Of a stretch of DNA of 64,000 nucleotides, positions 35,975-44,432 are shown in pieces. Every line of letters begins with the position of its first letter. Position 1 is the first letter of the stretch. Origin of the DNA: Saccharicrinis aurantiacus (GTDB lineage: Bacteria; Bacteroidota; Bacteroidia; Bacteroidales; Marinilabiliaceae). Location of the stretch: NCBI RefSeq assembly GCF_001660705.2, contig NZ_LYBV02000034.1, positions 186,001-250,000 on the forward strand, given 5' to 3'. The position numbers and the translations under genes were made by a program. The notes below the pieces were generated by a model. The model had not been told where the DNA came from and did no database searches. It saw nothing but the letters and a program-made list of their open reading frames with translations.

Positions 35975-38009
35975 TTATTTCGCTTTTTATTTCATCCGTT
36001 GATTCATCCTGTTTAGGCAACTCCTTCGAATCTGATTTCACTACTGCCTCTTCATCTAAATCAATAATATGTCTTTTTCCCTTAGATTTTCCAAAGATAG
36101 ACTCTAAATCTTCACCAAAAATTACTTCTCTCTGCAATAGAAGCTCTGCTAATTCATTTAGTTTTTCTCTATTATCAACTAAAATCTGCTTTGCTCTTTC
36201 GTATTGGGTTTCTATAATTTTACGAGCTTCTTCATCAATAGACTGAGCTGTAGTTTCACTATATGGTTTTGTAAAACCGTATTCGTTCTGACCACTTGAA
36301 TCGAAGAAACTTAAATTTCCAATTTGATCACTCATACCATAATAACTAACCATGGCATAAGCTTGCTTGGTTACTTTTTCAAGATCATTCAATGCTCCTG
36401 TACTTATTTTACCAAAAACAACCTCCTCCGCAGCTCTACCACCTAAAGTAGAACACATCTCATCCAATATTTGCTCTGTGGTTGTTAATTGGCGCTCCTC
36501 GGGTAAATACCATGCCGCTCCTAACGCTTTTCCTCTAGGAACAATTGTTACTTTAACTAAAGGGTGTGCGTGCTCAAGTAACCAGCTAATTGATGCATGA
36601 CCCGATTCGTGGTAAGCAATGGCTTTTTTCTCTTCTATTGAAATAATCTTATTTTTCTTTTCTAAACCACCAACTATTCTGTCAACAGCATTCATAAAAT
36701 CCTCTTTCTCAACAATCTTCTTATCTCCACGAGCAGCAATCAATGCAGCTTCGTTACAAACGTTCGCAATATCAGCTCCTGAAAAACCAGGAGTTTGTTT
36801 TGCTAAGAAATCACCTTTAACATCATCACTTAACTTTAGTGGGCGTAAATGAACTTCAAATATTTGTTTACGCTCTGTAATATCAGGCAACTCAACATGG
36901 ATTTGTCTATCAAAGCGACCTGCACGCATCAAAGCTCTATCAAGAATATCTGCTCTATTGGTAGCTGCAAGAATTATTACTCCTGAATTGGTTCCAAAAC
37001 CATCCATCTCTGTTAGTAATTGATTTAAGGTATTTTCCCTCTCATCATTAGCACCCATATTAGCACTTTTACCACGCGCTCTACCAATTGCATCAATCTC
37101 ATCAATAAACACAATACACGGCGATTTTTCTTTTGCTTTCTTAAATAAATCTCTAACTCTAGAAGCTCCAACACCAACAAACATCTCAACAAAATCAGAA
37201 CCTGACATACTGAAGAAAGGTACGTTAGCCTCACCTGCAACAGCCTTGGCTAGTAATGTTTTTCCTGTTCCCGGAGGTCCTACTAACAAAGCTCCTTTCG
37301 GGATCTTACCTCCAAGTTCTGTATATTTTTCAGGTCGGCGCAAAAATTCAACAATTTCTTCCAACTCAGTCTTTGCTTCAACTAAACCAGCAACATCTTT
37401 AAAATTCACATTGATATTTGATTCTTTATCAAACATCTTTGCTTTAGATTTACCAACATTAAAAATATTGCCGCCTCCAGCACCACCGCCCTGAGAACCC
37501 ATTCTTCGGAATATGAAAATCCATACAACTAGTAACAAAATTAATGGCCACAAAAAGCCAACCATTTCATTTAAGTAGTTTGATCGCTCTTCATAAGACT
37601 CATCAATAGATATTCCTTTTTCAGTCTTAACCTGTTGAATAGCTTCTGTTAGATTATCTACACTTGGAATACTAACCCTTAACTGAGGCCCATTTGAAAC
37701 TGTTTCATCAAAATTCTCACCAAGTATTTCGCTATAATTACTTAAGGCATCCTTTTTAAGCGTTACCTCAGCAACACCTTGATTCTTTATTACTGTAACT
37801 TTTTCAATATCACCTGATGGCAAAATTTTAGTCTTAAAAACCCCATAATCTACATTCTTTACACTTTCATTTTGATTCATGAAAAAGATAGAAATAAATA
37901 AGAGTAGTATCGCCCCGTATATCCAATAACCATTGAATTTGGGCAGTTTATTGTTATTACCGCCTCCTGTGTTTAACGGTTCATTAGGTTGCTTTTGTTC
38001 CTTAGCCAT
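35967..38009 (-). CDS. ftsH: ATP-dependent zinc metalloprotease FtsH
   Basis: 680 residues. TM1 (about 28-45), a periplasmic domain, TM2 (about 152-168), a Gly-rich linker ([13 protein letters not shown]), the AAA domain with Walker A GPPGTGKT (about 244-251), Walker [11 protein letters not shown] and the [22 protein letters not shown], then the zinc protease with HESGH (about 466-470). It degrades unstable and misassembled membrane and cytosolic proteins. It ends in an acidic tail. It lies 24 bases downstream of rsfS and overlaps the lutC-like gene. Confidence 0.98.
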   Translation of the reverse strand: MAKEQKQPNEPLNTGGGNNNKLPKFNGYWIYGAILLLFISIFFMNQNESVKNVDYGVFKTKILPSGDIEKVTVIKNQGVAEVTLKKDALSNYSEILGENFDETVSNGPQLRVSIPSVDNLTEAIQQVKTEKGISIDESYEERSNYLNEMVGFLWPLILLLVVWIFIFRRMGSQGGGAGGGNIFNVGKSKAKMFDKESNINVNFKDVAGLVEAKTELEEIVEFLRRPEKYTELGGKIPKGALLVGPPGTGKTLLAKAVAGEANVPFFSMSGSDFVEMFVGVGASRVRDLFKKAKEKSPCIVFIDEIDAIGRARGKSANMGANDERENTLNQLLTEMDGFGTNSGVIILAATNRADILDRALMRAGRFDRQIHVELPDITERKQIFEVHLRPLKLSDDVKGDFLAKQTPGFSGADIANVCNEAALIAARGDKKIVEKEDFMNAVDRIVGGLEKKNKIISIEEKKAIAYHESGHASISWLLEHAHPLVKVTIVPRGKALGAAWYLPEERQLTTTEQILDEMCSTLGGRAAEEVVFGKISTGALNDLEKVTKQAYAMVSYYGMSDQIGNLSFFDSSGQNEYGFTKPYSETTAQSIDEEARKIIETQYERAKQILVDNREKLNELAELLLQREVIFGEDLESIFGKSKGKRHIIDLDEEAVVKSDSKELPKQDESTDEIKSEINE

Positions 38010-38033
38010 CCGATAAAATAATTTTAATCTTTT

Positions 38034-38411
38034 TTAGAATAAGTTTTCTATATCTGTTCTTTCAGCATCAGCCCATAACCCTTCTAAGTTATAAAACCCA
38101 CGCACATCACGCTGGAATACATGAACAATTACATCTACAAAATCTACCAAAACCCACTCAGCGTTTTGCTTTCCTTCGATACTTAATGCTTTTTCGCCTA
38201 ATTCCTTATTTACAAATTCTTGAATCGAATCTGCTATTGCACTAACATGTGTAGTACTATCTCCGTCACAGATAACATAATACTGACAGATACTTCCATC
38301 AATTTTACGCATATCCAAAATAGCAATATTTGTGCCTTTTTTCTCTTGAATGCCTTCTACAACGGTATCTACTAAATGCTTCGAAGTCAAATCCTCTCTA
38401 TTTATCATCAA
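38034..38411 (-). CDS. rsfS: Ribosomal silencing factor RsfS
   Basis: 125 residues. The RsfS/Iojap fold is shown by KGTNIAILDMRKIDG, YYVICDGDSTTHVSAIADSI, GKQNAEWVLVDFVDVIVHVFQ and the end RGFYNLEGLWADAE. It binds ribosomal protein uL14 and blocks subunit joining in poor conditions. It is the first gene of the ftsH run. I found no exact -7 box on the minus strand in the 152-bp gap shared with birA. Confidence 0.95.
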   Translation of the reverse strand: MMINREDLTSKHLVDTVVEGIQEKKGTNIAILDMRKIDGSICQYYVICDGDSTTHVSAIADSIQEFVNKELGEKALSIEGKQNAEWVLVDFVDVIVHVFQRDVRGFYNLEGLWADAERTDIENLF

Positions 38412-38508
38412 TTATAAATGTTTTAATTTTCTTTCAACACAGGGCCTACGCAGCTTTACTGCTTCGGAAGTGTAAAGATACTACTTTTTTTATTTTCAAC
38501 TTTACGTT

Positions 38509-38516
38509 TACTTTTG
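38509..38516 (+). promoter_or_regulatory. -7 box for birA
   Basis: TActTTTG is an exact -7 consensus match; the predicted start near 38522 gives a leader of about 42 nt to the ATG at 38564. No TTG at the usual -33 position. Confidence 0.42.
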
Positions 38517-38542
38517 TCTAGAAATATGACAATTATTAATTT

Positions 38543-38557
38543 ATGTCAACCTGACAT
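38543..38557 (+). promoter_or_regulatory. Inverted repeat just before birA
   Basis: ATGTCA-acc-TGACAT is a perfect 6-3-6 dyad in the predicted 5' leader of birA, 7 bases before its ATG. It could be an operator or a short RNA hairpin at the translation start. It does not match the known BirA operator that I recall, and this BirA lacks a DNA-binding domain. Confidence 0.35.
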
Positions 38558-38563
38558 TAAATA

Positions 38564-39319
38564 ATGCAATATATGACAGATACTCCTAGATTTAAGATAC
38601 AATGGCACGAAAAGCTAAATTCAACAAATATATTTTTAAAACACGAGTTATTAGAAAATAGTTTTGATGAATTTTATGTAGTTTGTACAAAAAGTCAAGT
38701 TAAAGGAAAAGGTCAAGGTGATAACAAATGGGAAAGTGAGGATTCTAAAAACCTAACATTTAGCTTACTCCTTAGACCTGACTTTATTGAAATTCAAGAT
38801 CAATTTGTTATCTCGAAAGCTATATCAATAGCAATAATAAATGTTTTAAATAGATATAAAGAGGGATTCTGTATTAAATGGCCCAATGATATTTATTACC
38901 AAAATAGCAAAATAGCAGGAATACTAATAGAGAATAGCCTTATTCAAAACAGAATTGGAACTTCAATAATTGGAATTGGAATTAATATAAATCAGACTAA
39001 TTTTATTAGCGATGCCCCAAATCCAATTTCGTTAAAGCAAATTATTAATTCAGAAACTGAGATTACAGAATTCTTAGCAGAAATATTGACATCAATATCA
39101 GAACAATATCAACGCTTGCGCAATAATGATCACACTGATATTAATACTGAATATTTTAACTCATTATTCCGTAATACGGGTACTTATAAATTTAAGGACG
39201 AGGGTGGCTTATTTAAAGCATCTATATTAGGAATTAGTCCGTATGGACATTTGATTTTACAATCATCTAATAACGAAGAAAAGTCATATGCCTTTAAAGA
39301 AGTTGAGTTTATTCTTTAA
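38564..39319 (+). CDS. birA: Biotin--[acetyl-CoA-carboxylase] ligase, catalytic domain only
   Basis: 251 residues; ATG at 38564, or at 38573 three codons later. The catalytic core shows LNSTNIFLKHEL, KGKGQGDNKWES (biotinyl-AMP loop), NLTFSLLLRP, KWPNDIYYQNSKIAGILIE and IIGIGININQTNF. The N-terminal winged helix of E. coli BirA is absent, so it is a group I enzyme that attaches biotin to carboxylase carriers and cannot itself be the repressor. The loop has Asp where the Gly of GRGRRGR lies in E. coli. The gene overlaps the convergent SRPBCC gene by 4 bases. Confidence 0.93.
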   Translation: MQYMTDTPRFKIQWHEKLNSTNIFLKHELLENSFDEFYVVCTKSQVKGKGQGDNKWESEDSKNLTFSLLLRPDFIEIQDQFVISKAISIAIINVLNRYKEGFCIKWPNDIYYQNSKIAGILIENSLIQNRIGTSIIGIGININQTNFISDAPNPISLKQIINSETEITEFLAEILTSISEQYQRLRNNDHTDINTEYFNSLFRNTGTYKFKDEGGLFKASILGISPYGHLILQSSNNEEKSYAFKEVEFIL

Positions 39320-39723
39320 TAACCACCATAGTTAGCTATTGCATCACCTAGCATATTTAAAAACTTTTTCACATGCTTTCCTACCATCATTTTCATCATG
39401 GGATTCAAATCTGCTTTAATAGTAAGTTTAATACGCGTATCATTTTCAGCCACTTGCTTTAACTGAATCCACAGAAAAAAATTAAATGGCACCTTACCAT
39501 CGGTGCTATATTTTACTGTAGTAGATGCCTGTTTTTCAACTATTCTTAATCCAGCATCACCAATCCCATCAACAGAAAACTTACAGGTATCTTCTGTACT
39601 CTGCCAGTTTTTGATTTTATCTTGGGGTATAAGGCTTTTAAAATTATTAAAATCAGATATGAACTTAAAAATTTTTTCATCACTCTGAGACACCTTCTTT
39701 ATCTCACTCTCAAATTTAGTCAT
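39316..39723 (-). CDS. SRPBCC-fold (START/Bet v1-like) protein
   Basis: About 135 residues from the ATG at 39721-39723 (MTKFESEIKKV), which fits the way Bacteroidota homologues begin; an upstream ATG at 39747 would add 8 residues. The pattern KIFKFISDFNNFKSLIP, FNFFLWIQLKQV, DTRIKLTIKADLNPMMKMM and HVKKFLNMLGDAIANYG fits a ligand-binding SRPBCC fold. The function is unknown. It is convergent with birA (4-base overlap) and lies downstream of pyrE on the same strand, so it may be cotranscribed with pyrE (70-base gap). Confidence 0.82.
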   Translation of the reverse strand: MTKFESEIKKVSQSDEKIFKFISDFNNFKSLIPQDKIKNWQSTEDTCKFSVDGIGDAGLRIVEKQASTTVKYSTDGKVPFNFFLWIQLKQVAENDTRIKLTIKADLNPMMKMMVGKHVKKFLNMLGDAIANYGGY

Positions 39724-39793
39724 CAATGAAGTATAAGAGTAACTCATTTTGTATCATCACAATACAAAATGAGTACAAAATATTTTATAAAGA

Positions 39794-40426
39794 TTATTTA
39801 CCCCAATTTGCAGGATCAGTTCTCCATGTTCCTAATGCTTTCACATCATCAGCGGAAACTGTACCAGTTTGAGCGGCTACTTCAATTAAAGTTTGATAAT
39901 TACTTAAAGTAGTAAGTTCTACATTATTTTTCTCGAAATTATCACTTGCTACCTGAAATCCATAGCTAAATATTGCTAACATTCCCATAACTTCACAACC
40001 ACAATTCCTAATAGCATCAACAGCTTTTAGACTGCTTCCTCCAGTAGAAATTAGATCTTCAATTACAACAACCTTTTTTCCAGGTACTAACTCACCTTCA
40101 ACAAGATTTTCCAAACCATGTCCTTTCGGAGAAGACCTAACATAAACAAAAGGTTTGTTTAATATATCAGCAACCAATGCACCTTGAGCGATGGCTCCTG
40201 TGGCAACGCCAGCAATAACATCTGCATCTGCATAAAGCTCTTTAATTTGAGCTGCAAATTGCTCTTTAATATAGTCCCTAACCTCAGGATAAGAAAGTGT
40301 TTTACGGTTATCGCAGTAAATTGGCGAAATCCATCCCGAAGCCCATGTAAATGGGTTTGCTGGTTGCAATTTAATTGCTTTAATTTGCAACAATTGTTTT
40401 GCTATTATTTCTGATACTTTTTCCAT
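39794..40426 (-). CDS. pyrE: Orotate phosphoribosyltransferase PyrE
   Basis: About 210 residues from the ATG at 40424-40426 (MEKVSEIIAKQLLQIKA). An in-frame ATG at 40504 would add 26 unrelated residues and would lie upstream of the predicted promoter, so it is rejected. FTWASGWISPIYCDNRKTLSYPEVR and the PRPP motif VVVIEDLISTGGSSLKAV are diagnostic. It joins orotate and PRPP to give OMP in pyrimidine synthesis. Its -7 box ends only 5 bases before the ATG, so its mRNA may be almost leaderless. It is divergent from the Nudix gene. Confidence 0.96.
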   Translation of the reverse strand: MEKVSEIIAKQLLQIKAIKLQPANPFTWASGWISPIYCDNRKTLSYPEVRDYIKEQFAAQIKELYADADVIAGVATGAIAQGALVADILNKPFVYVRSSPKGHGLENLVEGELVPGKKVVVIEDLISTGGSSLKAVDAIRNCGCEVMGMLAIFSYGFQVASDNFEKNNVELTTLSNYQTLIEVAAQTGTVSADDVKALGTWRTDPANWGK

Positions 40427-40430
40427 AGTG

Positions 40431-40438
40431 CAAATGTA
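40431..40438 (-). promoter_or_regulatory. -7 box for pyrE
   Basis: The complement of 40431-40438 reads TAcaTTTG, an exact -7 consensus. Its last base is 5 nt from the pyrE ATG (40426), so transcription would start at or next to the start codon. The box also lies inside the first codons of the divergent Nudix gene. Confidence 0.5.
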
Positions 40439-41045
40439 TAAAGTTTTTTTTAAGGATAGAATTGTTTTTTTAACCGACAATATAGATCGCGATTTAAGCG
40501 ACAATTTTGGTGCTATTTTTAAATACTCAAACTCAAAAGAGTTATTTGATTTTATTGATAATTTTATTCAACGTGAAGAAATTCAGAATGCATTTATCTA
40601 CCACCATGACATAGAAGAACTATATACTGTTTTTTGTAATTATTTTAAATTCATAGAAGCTGCTGGGGGACTCGTTTTTAATAACGAAAATCGAATTCTG
40701 TTTATTAATAGATTAAACAAATGGGATCTCCCTAAAGGAAAAGCCGAAAAAGGAGAGAGCATCGATGAAACTGCATTAAGAGAAGTAGAGGAAGAATGTG
40801 GTATTTCTAACTTAAAGATAACCAAACCTCTGGTTTCTACATATCATACATATCCGCTAAAGAACAAAATTGTATTAAAAAAAACTTATTGGTACAGGAT
40901 GGAGTATTCAGGTAATGAAGATCTAGTTCCTCAATTAGAAGAAGATATCCAAGAAGCTGTATGGTTGAATCATGACGAATTAGAAAAAGTTTATGAAAAT
41001 ACTTATCCAAGCATTCTTGAGATATTAAAGACAGAAATAAAATAA
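40434..41045 (+). CDS. Nudix hydrolase
   Basis: 203 residues from the ATG at 40434 (a GTG two codons upstream at 40428 is possible). The N-terminal 75 residues are a separate small domain of unknown type. The Nudix domain follows with the full box GKAEKGESIDETALREVEEECGI (matching GX5EX7REUXEEXGU), about residues 100-122. It hydrolyses a nucleoside diphosphate linked to another group; the substrate is not evident. It lacks the winged helix of NrtR regulators. Its start is 7 bases from that of the divergent pyrE. Confidence 0.92.
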   Translation: MYKVFFKDRIVFLTDNIDRDLSDNFGAIFKYSNSKELFDFIDNFIQREEIQNAFIYHHDIEELYTVFCNYFKFIEAAGGLVFNNENRILFINRLNKWDLPKGKAEKGESIDETALREVEEECGISNLKITKPLVSTYHTYPLKNKIVLKKTYWYRMEYSGNEDLVPQLEEDIQEAVWLNHDELEKVYENTYPSILEILKTEIK

Positions 41046-41087
41046 ATCATATAGAAGCCCACTTATTAAACTAGTATATGACGTAAT

Positions 41088-41119
41088 TTTGTTGCAATAA
41101 TTTATATTTTTACATTTTG
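41088..41119 (+). promoter_or_regulatory. Promoter of the SPOR-protein gene
   Basis: TTTG (41088-41091), a 19-nt spacer, then TAcatTTTG (41111-41119, one base longer than TAnnTTTG). The predicted start near 41125 is about 25 nt before the ATG at 41150. Confidence 0.42.
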
Positions 41120-41149
41120 AAGCATATTTAAGACTCCCATTTATATAAA

Positions 41150-41743
41150 ATGACACCACAGGAGATAGAACATCAAGATTGGAAAAATAAAATGCGAAAG
41201 AAAGCTCTTGAAAAAGAGTTGGTACGTCTTAGAAAAAACGAGACTAAAAACTTGAAAAAGATTAGTGATTTAAGAAAGTCAATAATTTTTATAGGTATAG
41301 CCACAATCATATTATTTTTCCTGCTCCATTTAACTGGTACCATATCATTTACCCCAAAGGATAATATTAAAAATAACAATTATAACTTTAAGATTAACTC
41401 GCTTGAAGATTCTGTCGATTTTTTAAATAAGAAAATTGATATTTTGGTGAAAACCAAGGCAAGTATAGTTGCTGAAAAAGGATATCGATTTAAAGTTCAA
41501 TTTGGCGCTTATAAATCAAATGACCTCGATAAATACTCTGAGAATTTAGTCTCTCTAAATCAGAAAAAATACAATCAAATAAATCATTACACACTCGGAT
41601 CATTCCAAAACCTAAATAAAGCGAACGAATTTCTTTTTAAAATGAAAGAAATTGGGTTTACTGATTCATTTATTATTGCTACTCTCAATGGCAATATAGT
41701 ACCAATGGAAGAAGCTAAGAAGTATCTTTCAGAACAAAAATAG
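41150..41743 (+). CDS. Single-pass membrane protein with C-terminal SPOR domain
   Basis: 197 residues. The first 40 residues are highly charged and cytoplasmic (MRKKALEKELVRLRKNE); one membrane segment (about 45-64) follows, then a periplasmic coiled coil (about 75-105) and a SPOR domain (about 112-180, GYRFKVQFGAY, HYTLGSFQNLNKANEFL). This is the layout of FtsN/DamX-like proteins that bind denuded peptidoglycan at the division site. It is monocistronic. A septal role is inference from the domain. Confidence 0.83.
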   Translation: MTPQEIEHQDWKNKMRKKALEKELVRLRKNETKNLKKISDLRKSIIFIGIATIILFFLLHLTGTISFTPKDNIKNNNYNFKINSLEDSVDFLNKKIDILVKTKASIVAEKGYRFKVQFGAYKSNDLDKYSENLVSLNQKKYNQINHYTLGSFQNLNKANEFLFKMKEIGFTDSFIIATLNGNIVPMEEAKKYLSEQK

Positions 41744-42050
41744 TCCTATTTTCAATTAAGATGGGTCGTATTATTATTATTCAATAATATGGTAAAACCC
41801 TGATTTAACTGAAAGACTCATCAAAATGAAACAATTTCAATATAGTTCAAGAAAGAAATACCTTGGCATCGTTTGCATAAATCCATATGTAGTATAGAGT
41901 TCTATTTATCAACCATAAAGAAAATTGCACAATTCAATAACTAGTATGCTATATAGTTATTTTTATTTGTAATTAAATTTTTCTACATTGTCATAAATAA
42001 GTGACATAAATCATAACTTAATATTCATATTAACCTTCTAATCTAATCCT
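41744..42050 (+). promoter_or_regulatory. Non-coding region before the ADP-ribosylglycohydrolase gene, with a dyad
   Basis: The 307 bases hold no open frame of note. TGTCA (41989-41993) and TGACA (42002-42006) form a 5-8-5 inverted repeat about 45 bases before the ATG. The right half continues as GTGACATAAATCAT (42001-42014), a TGA-N6-TCA site two bases different from the palindrome upstream of gltB. No exact -7 box was found. Confidence 0.35.
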
Positions 42051-42860
42051 ATGAAAGGAGCAATAATCGGAGATATTATCGGATCTGCATTTAATACAGA
42101 TAAAAGATTAACAACCGAATTCCAACTTTTTAAACCCATATCCTCTTTCACTGACGATACAGTGCTTACATTAGCTACTGCTGATGCTGTAATTAATAAT
42201 TGCAGTTTTAAAGAGGCAGCGAAAATATGGATTGCAAAATATCCTAATGCCGGATATAATGCCAATTTTATCAAATGGTGTAATAATGAAGATACGGATT
42301 CAACTTATGTAAGCTACCGTGAAGGGGCTACCCGTAGAATTAGCTCTATAGGATTCATTGCTGAGTCAATTGATCAGGCTATGTTATTGGCAGAAGCTAC
42401 CACGCTTTTAACGCATAATACTCCTGAGATGATTAAGGCGGCAAAAGCAGTTGCTGCATGTATATTCTTAGCAAAAACTTCTATGAAAAAGGAACAGATT
42501 AAAGAATATATATCTAATACGTTTGGCTATAACTTAAATCGAAGTATTTCTGATTTAAAAGCAGAATCAGATCAAGAAATAATTTCAGTAATTGCACCTA
42601 CTGCTATCACTGTATTTCTTATCTCGTATAATTTTGAAGACGCTATTAGAAAAGCTGTTTCTCTTGGTTTTAATAGATGTAATACTGTAGCTTCTATAGT
42701 AGGTGGAATTTCAGAAGCATACTACAAACATATACCGAAAAGTATTATAAGAAAAGCACTACACAGAATAACTCCAGAAATGGAAACTTTTATTACTGAC
42801 TTTGACAAGAAATATGTTTATAATTCTCACCCAGTAAATGTACTAATAGGCATGCACTAA
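42051..42860 (+). CDS. ADP-ribosylglycohydrolase family protein
   Basis: 269 residues. The DraG/ARH fold is shown by MKGAIIGDIIGSAFN, the metal-binding FTDDTVLTLATADAV, EGATRRISSIGFIAES and AVSLGFNRCNTVASIVGGISEAYY. In the usual family the last motif is GGDTDTIA; here it reads GFNRCNTVAS, so an Asp pair that normally binds metal is not obvious (R-C-N in its place). Family members remove ADP-ribose from proteins or small molecules. Activity is therefore uncertain. It is monocistronic. Confidence 0.85.
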   Translation: MKGAIIGDIIGSAFNTDKRLTTEFQLFKPISSFTDDTVLTLATADAVINNCSFKEAAKIWIAKYPNAGYNANFIKWCNNEDTDSTYVSYREGATRRISSIGFIAESIDQAMLLAEATTLLTHNTPEMIKAAKAVAACIFLAKTSMKKEQIKEYISNTFGYNLNRSISDLKAESDQEIISVIAPTAITVFLISYNFEDAIRKAVSLGFNRCNTVASIVGGISEAYYKHIPKSIIRKALHRITPEMETFITDFDKKYVYNSHPVNVLIGMH

Positions 42861-42870
42861 TCTATAGAGT

Positions 42871-42909
42871 GTAAAACAAAAAAGCCTGAATGTAATAACA
42901 TTCAGGCTT
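42871..42909 (-). terminator. Rho-independent terminator of the cold-shock gene
   Basis: AAGCCTGAATGT (42882-42893) pairs perfectly with ACATTCAGGCTT (42898-42909), loop AATA. A T-run follows only on the minus strand (complement of 42876-42881), directly after the cold-shock gene stop. Confidence 0.9.
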
Positions 42910-42931
42910 AATAGAAATCTTAAATAATATA

Positions 42932-43123
42932 TTATATTACTTTTACGTTTACCGCGTTCATTCCTTTTCTTCCTTCTTGTAGGTCGAATTCTACTTCGTC
43001 GTTCTCACGGATTTCATCAATTAATCCTGTTACGTGTACGAAATACTCGTTGCTTGATCCTTCTTCTTTAATGAATCCAAAACCTTTAGACTCGTTGAAA
43101 AATTTTACTGTTCCTTTATTCAT
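42932..43123 (-). CDS. Cold-shock domain protein
   Basis: 63 residues from the ATG at 43121-43123 (MNKGTVKFFNESKGFGFI). A longer in-frame start at 43225 lies upstream of the promoter and is rejected. RNP1 (KGFGFIK) and RNP2-like (EYFVHVTGL) motifs mark a CspA-family nucleic-acid chaperone. The usual Phe-x-Phe in RNP1 is present. It has its own consensus promoter and terminator. Confidence 0.96.
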   Translation of the reverse strand: MNKGTVKFFNESKGFGFIKEEGSSNEYFVHVTGLIDEIRENDEVEFDLQEGRKGMNAVNVKVI

Positions 43124-43151
43124 TTTCTTATTGTAAAAAATATTAATGCGA

Positions 43152-43181
43152 CAAAGGTAAGTTAATATATTTCTTACGCAA
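43152..43181 (-). promoter_or_regulatory. Promoter of the cold-shock gene
   Basis: On the minus strand TTG (complement of 43179-43181), a 19-nt spacer and TACCTTTG (complement of 43152-43159) match the Bacteroidota consensus in full. The predicted start near 43147 leaves a leader of about 24 nt. Confidence 0.68.
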
Positions 43182-43282
43182 GTTTTGTATGTAATTATTT
43201 TACAACTAATTATATTAACAAGCAAAACTGCACTTTAAATCACGTACAGCCTTGCAGATTAATATATAAAGAAAATTTGTTA

Positions 43283-43319
43283 GCAGATGAAATATCTGCA
43301 TTAAAGCATTATATATTTG
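43283..43319 (+). promoter_or_regulatory. -7 box and overlapping dyad upstream of the MBL-fold gene
   Basis: TAtaTTTG (43312-43319) is an exact -7 match, giving a start near 43325 and a leader of about 14 nt. GCAGAT-gaaat-ATCTGC (43283-43299), a perfect 6-5-6 dyad, covers the -33 region where no TTG is seen, as expected for an operator of an activator or repressor. Confidence 0.45.
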
Positions 43320-43338
43320 TATCCTTTAAAACCGCATC

Positions 43339-44145
43339 ATGGAAATAACTATTCTAATAGATAATAATAAAGAAGACTTAAAGTATAGAACAGAGCATGG
43401 TCTTTCTATCTTAATTGAAGATTCTGGTTATTCCATCTTATTTGATACAGGAAAGACTGATGCATTCATACAAAATGCGGTAAAACTTGAAAAAGATTTG
43501 AGAAATGTTGATTACGTTATCCTATCTCATGGACACTACGATCATACTGGAGGATTAGAGGCTTTTTTAAAGCTAAATAAAAAAGCCAAGGTAATACTTA
43601 AAGAAGAGGCCCTTCAAAAGAAATGGAGTAAATCTCAAACTATAGAACGTAATATTGGTATTCAAACACCAATTAAAGGCGAACGATTCATTTTTTTAGA
43701 TAATCCAATTGAACTATTTAAAGACTTTTGGATTCTAACCAATATTGATCGTCCTAAAAATCAAGAATACACGGATACATATCTATTTGTTGAACACAAT
43801 AACTCCATTTACCCTGATACGTTTACTGATGAATTATTCGTGATGTCAATTACAGATAATGAATTAGTTGTATTTACTGGCTGTGCTCATAATGGGGTAG
43901 AAAATATGCTAAGAACAGCTATTAAACATTCACATATTAATAGAATAAATCACATCGTAGGAGGAACACATTTAAATAGAGCGTCAACAAATCAGCTAAA
44001 TGATACAATAAATGCACTTAAACAATTTGAGATAAAGAAAGCCTCTTTCAATCATTGCACAGGAATTCATAATATTCCAAAAATAAATAAACAACTAGCT
44101 GGGAATATTTCATATGCATATACCGGAAATGTAATCCGAATATAA
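43339..44145 (+). CDS. MBL-fold metallo-hydrolase
   Basis: 268 residues. The metal site HGHYDHTGGL (about 67-76) and FTGCAHNGVENML, HIVGGTHL and FNHCTG belong to the branch often annotated as 7,8-dihydropterin-6-methyl-4-(beta-D-ribofuranosyl)-aminobenzene-5'-phosphate synthase-like. There is no signal peptide, so it is cytoplasmic. The substrate is unknown. It has its own promoter with a dyad over the -33 region, so its expression is probably controlled. Confidence 0.9.
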   Translation: MEITILIDNNKEDLKYRTEHGLSILIEDSGYSILFDTGKTDAFIQNAVKLEKDLRNVDYVILSHGHYDHTGGLEAFLKLNKKAKVILKEEALQKKWSKSQTIERNIGIQTPIKGERFIFLDNPIELFKDFWILTNIDRPKNQEYTDTYLFVEHNNSIYPDTFTDELFVMSITDNELVVFTGCAHNGVENMLRTAIKHSHINRINHIVGGTHLNRASTNQLNDTINALKQFEIKKASFNHCTGIHNIPKINKQLAGNISYAYTGNVIRI

Positions 44146-44147
44146 AC

Positions 44148-44432
44148 TTACTTCTTCTTTGAGTTCCTAACGAACTGAAGACCTCCAAAGCCGGAAATTA
44201 TTGCCATATAGTAACCAAAATCATACCACCACCCGGTATTATTAACCTCATATATACTGATTGACTCATTAAAAAAACCAACAATCAAAGAAAATGGGGC
44301 GATCCAACCATGCCAAATACCTGTAAAAAAACCAGCTGGTTCTAAAACGTTATTATTCCCACCCCCAGGTAAACACGAGCTCATTAAGAAACCAATAAGA
44401 ATTATAAGAACTAGATTTTTATAATTTTTCAT
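44148..44432 (-). CDS. Small lipoprotein with a membrane segment
   Basis: 94 residues. The lipobox LMSSC with Cys20 follows a hydrophobic signal, then a Gly/Asn-rich linker (LPGGGNNN) and aromatic, hydrophobic stretches (FFTGIWHGWIAPFSLIVGFF, YYMAIISGFGGLQFV) with a basic end NSKKK. I recall similar conserved hypothetical proteins but no function. It is convergent with the MBL gene (2-base gap). Confidence 0.7.
   Translation of the reverse strand: MKNYKNLVLIILIGFLMSSCLPGGGNNNVLEPAGFFTGIWHGWIAPFSLIVGFFNESISIYEVNNTGWWYDFGYYMAIISGFGGLQFVRNSKKK

Noticed and set aside
40427-40504. Longer start for pyrE (ATG at 40504)
   Set aside because: The extra 26 residues match nothing in the family and would lie upstream of the -7 box; they overlap the Nudix gene.
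40434-41045. Nudix protein as an NrtR-type regulator
   Set aside because: NrtR has a C-terminal winged helix; this protein has a different N-terminal part and no helix-turn-helix that I can see.
43124-43225. Longer start for the cold-shock gene (ATG at 43225)
   Set aside because: It lies upstream of a full -33/-7 promoter; cold-shock proteins of this type are about 63-70 residues.
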